A stretch of DNA of 64,000 bases, taken from Heliopora coerulea. Taxonomy: Eukaryota > Cnidaria > Anthozoa > Scleralcyonacea > Helioporidae. Each line of letters begins with the position of its first letter. The stretch's first letter is position 1. The notes beneath the pieces were generated by a model, which was given only the letters and a program-made list of their open reading frames with translations, made no database searches and was not told the DNA's origin. Below are positions 57,053 to 64,000 of this stretch, piece by piece. Location: positions 306,001 through 370,000 of the forward strand of contig JASJOG010000077.1 of NCBI GenBank assembly GCA_030142905.1. Direction: 5' to 3'. The position numbers were made by a program, and so were the translations under genes.

Positions 57053-60000
57053 TCAGTAAGATGAAACTTCATCTCCCACAGGTGTCTTCTTGAACTTCTT
57101 TAGAATGTGAGAAAAGAACTTCATGAACAATTCCAAAACTTCACAGCATGTGATAACAGAAATACCAATCCACAAGCCAAGTTGACCTCCAATATCAGCC
57201 AGAAGATTAATGTTCTGAAAATAGTAAAATATATTAAAAGAAGACCATTGACCCTTTCCAGTCCGAGACCAGTCCCACAAGCGTTAGACTGAGTAAAATT
57301 ATCTAGCCGTTAGCTGGGGTAAAATATAAAAGTCGGGTTAGAGCCGAATGGAATTAAACACAGAATTCCTGTTCTCTCAACTAAGCTAAATGTAGTACCA
57401 CAGAATGGAATGCCTCGCCCGTTGACGTTGCGAACTGCCAGACGTTCTTGAAGTGGATGAAAGATCAGGCGATTTCTTCCACTTAAGGAGAGACTTTTGC
57501 ATTATAACACAACGATTAAAGAAATTATGTTATGTGGCTCCAGCATTTGGTGCTCTACCTCTATAATGCGAACCTTAAAACAGTGTTTGTCGTGCAAACA
57601 AGAGCAACCCTGAGTTATGCTGTAATCTGATAAATCAGCAAGGACTGTTGATTTATTTTAAAAGTCTTTATTGGATCCACTTTCTGACGAAGTTAAAAAA
57701 AACACAAAGTTTTGTTTGCATACAAATGCCTGAAAAAAATGTCCAGACTATTCAAGAGAGATTTGATATTCACTCAAGAAACACTCGTTATGCAAACCAA
57801 AATCATCTGCCCCATAAGCAATCGTGAAACTGAGGGTGGACAATCTGTTGCTGTCCCAACCATTAAAGATTTGTATGCCTACCAATTGGCGAGGATTCTG
57901 TTTTTTTTCGGGAAAACTACCACATAAACTAAATGAACTTACCCCGTAAGAATATTTCTCTTCAATTCTTTCATAGTTCAATTCATTGTAAAAAATGTTT
58001 AGAAGCAAAGCGCTGTCACTGCAATTCGTAAGAAAGAAAAATATTGTTATAATAAAAGGAGAATGGGCATTCCTGAAGAAATTTTCTGTGACATTCAAGA
58101 ATTAAGAATACCTGAAAACTCAACTTACTAAATATATTATTATGAGCATATAGCTTTAAGTAGAACCATAACACAAATTAATTTGACAATATTTTAATAC
58201 TAACGTTTCGTTACCACGCGTAACATCATCAGAGTGACAATATACAGCGTGCAGGATATAAAACGATATAATCATATAATATATAATATATAATGTATTA
58301 TAGTAATAGAGATATAATCGAGATATTATGTCTCCTTTACGATGTATATTCTGCCACTCTGATGTTACGTGTAGTATTGTAACGAAACGTTAGAATTAGA
58401 ATATTGTCAAATTACTTTGTGTTATGGTTCTACTCAAAGCTATATGCTGGCCTTTGCTGGGCAATAATCTTCTTCACCAGACTTCGATTTTCGCCCGCTT
58501 CCTCCATTTCAACGATATTATTACCACTGATTTTTTGAGTGTAGTTATACTTATTTTACTATGAAAGTTTGCATGTATAAAAATTAATTCTTGTTTACTG
58601 CTTGGAAACAGACGGACAAACACACTAAGTCCTTGTTAAAAGTGTTCATGACACCAAGTGGTTGCATTCGAAAGATAAAAATAGCCGTTCTAGTTTAAAA
58701 ATCGATTATATAGATGCAAATAAAACTTCATCGGTAAAAAGTTATATGTAGCCAGAGTAATAATTTTTATCTTTTAATATTAAAATTTTGAAACACATTC
58801 ACATAATTTTCCCCATTTTCTTTATCTTTTCGAAAGCAATGGCTAACATAACAAAAAATTCATCCAGCTTCTTCTGAGAACTTAGAGCCATCGTTACGAT
58901 GAACATGCGACCAAAAATTGATCTCTACTTACTAGAAATAATGACGAGTTCGTTTTATCACTTATACCAGTAGGATCTCTTTATATTTTCTAACCCACTC
59001 TTTGCTGCATTTTCAAATTAATTTTCAACGGCTATGGCGTTTTTTGCAGCTTAAAAAGATGGCCCTGACCATTTTAGTTCCTCCTCAGATTGATGCTATT
59101 TACTAAAATTCAACTAGTATGAAGATTAAAGACAATTTTCCAAAGACAATTCTTTTATATCAACTCTGAAAAGTTTTATTTTTGGTTTTTTCTTCATTTT
59201 TTTTTCAGGATTTAACACCCTAAACTTACTGATATGTCTTATCCTGTTAAAAAGAAAATTAAGCATTCGAATTTATATGCAACTCCACAAACAAGACTGC
59301 TCTTACCTGTCGTTGTTATATTGTTGACTCTGTATCAAAAAATTCTAATGAAAGAGGTTAAATCTTAAGTCATTTCATAGACCATTAACGTCGTAATTAA
59401 ATTTCTTCCTTTTTTTGTTCATAATTAATGGAGCACTAAACGCTGATAACTCGAATTATATAGTGGAATAAGGATTTAAAAACCTAAATTCACTTATAGA
59501 GAAAAATTGCACCTAAAATCGCAAAATAAAAGCTGCAAATTTACGTTATGAAAATTGTAGCAACTAGCTTACAAACGTAACAAAAGCCATAAATCAATAT
59601 AGACCCGTAGGTTATAACTGAGTGAATTAAGCCATGGGATTCGCGGCATCTGACAGCACTACCAAGTAATTTGTTTCTGGTATTTTTACCAGTGCTCAAG
59701 GGACGGGGAATAAAGCAAATTTGGACCCAATTTATTGCTAAGTCACCCCCATATTTGACTCACACAGTCACTGCGTAATTTCATCATTTTTGCGTCCAGT
59801 AAAATGAGGTTAATGAAGTTCGACCGGAGGTTGTCGAACACACGAAGTAATGGAAAACGTTAATTGCCGGAATTGAACCCATGACACAAGGTCATTTGTG
59901 AAAAACTTGGACATGTTTTGATACTTTCGGGACTGTCACTTTTCAAACCATAACTGGAGCATATATCAATTTGTTCGAACCCTTTAAAGTAGAAGGTAAG

Positions 60001-63000
60001 AGTAAAGGCTTTCGTCGGTGTACGGGAACATATCAAGACACTCATAAAGTACAAGTGAGAGAAAGGCCACCAACAACAAGCAAGACCTTTACCATGCCAG
60101 GCCGCACAAGATTGCAAGCCACGCACAGATCGGTTACAAATCACAAACAATACGTCTGACTGCGCTTTTGTTACCCCGCATACTAAACTGAGGTCCATGA
60201 ACGAAAATTTGAATTCGTACTGACGCATTTCAAACGATTTGAAAATGTAAGTGACTGCTTGTACTTAACTTTTGCACCTTTTCGACGACGCACTGGTTTA
60301 GGTTTGCCTTGAAGTATTTGGTAATGACGCTGTTTTAGTAAGCAGAATGCTTGAGTTTCAACTGCTCCTTTGAACATTATTGGAATATATCACTAAGTAG
60401 CTCATCTTACACGAACAAGAAAAATGACTGTAAGGAAAATCGTTCCGGGAAAACCAAATAGAATTCTACTCTTGGAGGAAAAGATAAACCTCCCAACTTA
60501 CGGTGGAATATTTTCCGATCAGTATACGCCAACCTTCTCGATCATTTCATTTTGCAACTTTACTTACCCGAAATGCTTTCGAAGGCCATTGTGATGAACT
60601 TATTGTTTTCTGGATTACCTCTTCTCTACAAACCAGGAACATAATCTATGTTATAATGAAATAGAAATCCCGCCGCATTTTAAAAATGATGTGATTTTAG
60701 CGATACTTAATTAAATCGGTTATTTCTTTTTAGTTTTCTCGCCTCCAACAATTTGCAATTTTTCCTTTTATTTAATACTGCTTTTATCTTTTTTAATCGA
60801 AAGAAAATCTTTCTATTGAAGGATCACCAAGGGAATGATGGATAAGGACACATGTAGTTGCTGGAGGTGATATTATTACCGGGTGTTATCATTGACATTC
60901 TATTGCTACTTTGTTTATCTTGCCTTTACTTTCATTTTAGTGTATCCGACCGAAATGGACTAACAAAATCCTACAGACGAATTAAACTACCCAAACAGAA
61001 GTCAGAGAAGTTGACATTCTTCGTTAAAAGTAAAAAAATTATTCGTAGCGCCATGTTATCATTTCAATCTAAGCCATATCACCATGCAAGTGAGCTTGAG
61101 AGAATTTAAATGTTGAGTAACAGAGTTTGCTGGTGACGTTACTGCTGGACCTCTTGGCACAACTATCGCAGCAACCATTGCCCTCGCTTTGCTGATCTGG
61201 CAAACAAGTTTACAAGACTCCAGAAACAACATCAAGTTAGGAAGAACAAGGAAATTGTTGCTTATGAACTTGAAATTTTGGCCAATAAGGGAGACGTGAT
61301 TGATTTTGTTCTTCTCCTGCTATAACAGCCCTGTTTTCAAGTTGCAGGCTACTGCACATGCATGAAAGGGGTGTAAATGATTGGTAAACTTGTAAGCGAT
61401 CCTGAAGTACACTACAGGCAACGTAAATAGCTCAATCTAGCCATTAATTATTCCATTAAATACGAACGGTAGTCACTTACTTGCAAGGTTGTCTGCAATC
61501 AGCAAGGCATTTAAGTCTGTCGTTGTTGAAAAGGTATTGAACTTTCTTCAAGCAGCGTACTGTAGAAAAGGTTTATAAGAATCAGGCAAAATTAGAGTAC
61601 CTAAGGTAGGTCAAGGCTACACCCTGAACTCAAACTCCCGCTTGCGCCGCACGATCAATGATCCACATATAATTGGACTGCTGTAAAACCCCCGATAAGT
61701 GTCCAAAAATTACAGCATCATTTATGGGTCCTTGTGTTCATGATACCGATCACTGACCAAATTGCTTTTTCGGGTTATTATCAAGGACCAATTAACTGTC
61801 GTATGACAATACTCGGAACGGTCCGCTTTACGGCACGGAGCGATGTTAGGGAAATCCATTGAAACTTGAAAACCAAACGAGTTTTTGACATTTTAGAAAG
61901 TTTTTGGCAAGACAATGAATTAAAAACTTTTAAGCGAATACTTCATAACCCCTTAGTTCCATAATTAACGAATACCGGTCTGTGTAAGGAAAAGAAAACT
62001 CTTTACATGTGCATGTATATTGAAAAAATAAATTTACCGAAAGGATTCACAAATCGCCCTCAATTCTGCTAAAAACAGAGGTCAGTTGTCGCTACCATGA
62101 GCAGAAGGGACCATAAATTTCAATGCCGAAGCCATCTTTTTAAGTGCACTTCTCACAACACACATGATGATGGGTCTGCACAGTCCAGTTAATATAGGTC
62201 AGTGGCCTCAAAAAATTTAATATTTTTTTTTTTTTGCAATGATCGAATGTGTTCCAAAATCCAGCCAACAATTTCGCCGCACAAAAAAATTTAACGATAT
62301 TTTCTGGGATGGATAAATCCAGTTGTATAATCAAGTGAGATTAGCAATACAACTTGTTGGATGACCTGAGCACTAAATTTAACACTCATCTTACATTAGC
62401 ATTGGAAAGAAACTTACTTGTGGTTCGGTCGAAGATATCACATGGTTCTCCTCTGGAAGGATAGGCAATCTCCGAACAATTACACCTAAACCACTGACTC
62501 AGGCCCAGGCAAGAATTGAGGCAAGCCTGCAGAAATGTATAAACCAAAATGAACCATAAAAGTTTACTAAACATTTAAGACATAGCCGTAGTATGTATGA
62601 GGCAGAGGAAGTGGTAGTCACCTCTGATATTAGGTAAGTGGGTACTCCCAATAATATTCCTCTTCAGTTCCCTACGTATTGTTAAAACACCAATTTTGCC
62701 ACTTCTGTCTCCGATGTCTGGCTATAACTTTCTGTGTCAGATTATCTGAATGCTTGTCAAATTAGTCCATGCAAATACTTGATATATCTATACTTCAAGG
62801 TCCCAACCTGTTGTGAATAGCGAGTCACATTTCTGAATCTCCTGTAGATATTTTGCATCGAAAGCTCGTCTTCAGACAAACAGCTCTTGTTTTGAAATCT
62901 GTCCAATCTTAATATCCGGGTCTAAAAAGACAAAAGCCACGGAAAATTTTTCTAAACCAGACCTACAATAATCAAAATTCACCATTCGGCTCACTCAACT

Positions 63001-63521
63001 TTTCGTTGCTCGGTGCGCAACTGTTGAAAAGTTTCTTTTGTGTGAGAAATTGAAATCGTTTGGAACCACAATGTTCACAGAGGGTAAACAAAGAAAAATG
63101 GCTATCTTTTTCGATTTATTATAGTCAAAAATTATAAAGCGTGAAAGTGTGGGAATGCGTGGTCTGTGACAAAGTGAATTGGGACATTCACTTTGTCATT
63201 CCAAAATTTTCCTATGGTTTGTCGGTTCCTCGAGCAACCTCGATAAGAGCCCTCAAGATTTTTTAAATGCGATTTAAAAAGTGGATTGAACTAAAATACC
63301 TCAAAAATAATTGGCTGGTAAACAGTTAAAGGATTTTATAAATAAATAACCACGTACTTTCTTTATGCCAATCGATGTTGCCATGCCTGGAGACACGCTG
63401 AAGCCTTCTTCGAAAGGGAATGGCATGATACCTTGATCATGTAGTACAATACGGACTCCGGCTTCGATGGCTATTGGTCCAATGTACTGGGACTGCTCGA
63501 TGTCAAGATGCAAAATTAAGC
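57053..63521 (-). CDS. DEG/ENaC (ASIC-like) sodium channel subunit, gene 3 (5' part outside window)
   Basis: Third paralogue. Exons 5-12 in transcript order: 63358-63521, 62808-62921, 62418-62526, 61481-61559, 60568-60625, 59307-59329, 57943-58018 and 57053-57214, giving 260 residues up to TGA 57053-57055. Readable hallmarks are EAGVRIVLHDQ..MPFPFEEGFSVSPGM (exon 5), ACLNSCLG...CNCSE (exon 7), CLADCRQPC (exon 8), SSQWPS (exon 9), LLNIFYNELNYERIEE (exon 11) and LLADIGGQLGLWIGIS with TM2 (exon 12). Exon 10 is a 23-nt micro-exon (SQQYNND) that makes the phases fit. Exons 1-4 must lie beyond 64000, past the PLE in intron 4. The selectivity position reads GIS. Confidence 0.9.
58144..58450. repeat. 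foldback repeat with hammerhead-like core in gene 3 intron
   Basis: GCATATAGCTTTAAGTAGAA (58147) and TTCTACTCAAAGCTATATGC (58427) are inverted ends of arms of about 120 bp. On the minus strand of 58206-58232, CTGATGA is followed by T, then GTTAC/GTAAC around GCGTG, then GAAA. The centre is TA-rich. Confidence 0.65.
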
Positions 63522-63723
63522 CTGTTTAAGCAAAGCACTCATCAATTTACCAAGTCAATAAGATGCGTTCTTGAAAGGGGTACTGCTGACTGATGGAGAT
63601 GTCTGTAATCATTCACCCAATGGGCTATAGTAAATTTACCAATAAATTATTAACAACATCCTTTTTACATAAAGATACTTATAAACATAAAGACGTGCAC
63701 AGACGTGTACATGTATATGAATA

Positions 63724-63726
<3 letters not shown>

Positions 63727-63771
<45 letters not shown>

Positions 63772-63772
63772 A
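63727..63772 (+). repeat. TA microsatellite
   Basis: Nearly pure AT dinucleotide run directly before the PLE tail. Confidence 0.95.
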
Positions 63773-64000
63773 TAGCAAAACGAGGTAAACTTAGGTTACA
63801 TCGTAAAGATTTACTACAATTTTGTTTCGTATGACAAGCTTAGCCTGCCACACTCGTCAGGTAGTGATCGCGTGTGATATAGTTGCCTAGGAGACTTGAT
63901 AGTGTCTATAGAGGTTACGTCATGCAATAAAACTGCGGGGTGAATCAACAAATATTACAGAGCAAGTGTTTTTTCCCATGTCTACAAGTTGTGATTACTT
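63773..64000 (-). mobile_element. PLE-1-family copy entering the window from the right
   Basis: It matches 8277-8505 with scattered differences through the whole terminal region and into the end of the GIY-YIG frame (complement of CAAGTGTTTTTTCCCATG). Its body lies beyond the edge, inside intron 4 of gene 3. Confidence 0.85.
63815..63862 (-). ncRNA. hammerhead ribozyme core, right-edge PLE copy
   Basis: CTGACGA (63854-63860 complement), then GTGTGGCAGG pairing fully (with G-U pairs) with CTTGTCATAC, then GAAA. Stem III reads ACAAAATTGT and still folds on itself. Sequence changes relative to PLE-1 keep the pairing. Confidence 0.65.

Noticed and set aside
59860..60228. 122-codon open frame on the minus strand
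   Set aside because: It lies in the intron between gene 3 exons 9 and 10, shows no recognisable domain, and has no splice logic with its neighbours.

Overview
The window looks like nuclear DNA of an invertebrate animal. It is AT-rich, its genes are split by many introns, and it is crowded with microsatellites, tRNA-derived repeats, foldback elements and Penelope-like retroelements (PLEs) that carry GIY-YIG endonucleases. My best guess is an anthozoan cnidarian such as a stony coral or sea anemone. That is an inference from this mix, not something I can prove from the sequence.

The coding content is a cluster of degenerin/epithelial sodium channel (DEG/ENaC, ASIC-like) genes. Gene 1 (+, about 1783-15119) and gene 2 (-, about 20067-36625) are both complete apart from one unresolved micro-exon in gene 1. 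They lie tail to tail. Gene 3 (-, 57053 to beyond 63521) runs off the right edge, so only its last eight exons are visible. Working from splice sites and frame I placed 12 coding exons per gene. Exon lengths (118, 164, 114, 109, 79, 58 and 76 nt for exons 2, 5, 6, 7, 8, 9 and 11) and intron phases agree between paralogues. The only exons that differ in length are 1, 3, 4, micro-exon 10 and 12. Each complete gene encodes the expected order: HG motif, TM1, FPAVT motif, Cys-rich ectodomain, and a second membrane segment with a GxS filter.

The layout is best explained by a large tandem duplication. Unit 1 runs from inside exon 12 of gene 1 (about 14985) through gene 2 to about 41850. Unit 2 (about 41853-55898) begins with a broken copy of gene 1 exon 12 and its 3' flank. 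It continues with a broken gene 2 copy that keeps only exons 3 and 1, then the gene 2 5' flank. Unit 2 has lost most of gene 2 and has gained a 4.3-kb satellite array (about 168-bp period, about 25 repeats) and a PLE fragment.

Mobile DNA sits mostly in introns. PLE-1 (8277-10518, intron 8 of gene 1) and PLE-2 (24078-26037, intron 7 of gene 2) are both 5'-truncated copies preceded by an inverted copy of their own 3' end. PLE-3 is a decayed fragment at 52.8-53.4 kb. Another copy of the PLE-1 family starts at 63.77 kb and leaves the window. Several of these elements and related foldback repeats carry hammerhead-ribozyme core sequences. Of the remaining stretches over 300 bases, most hold repeats or nothing I can identify; they are listed below.
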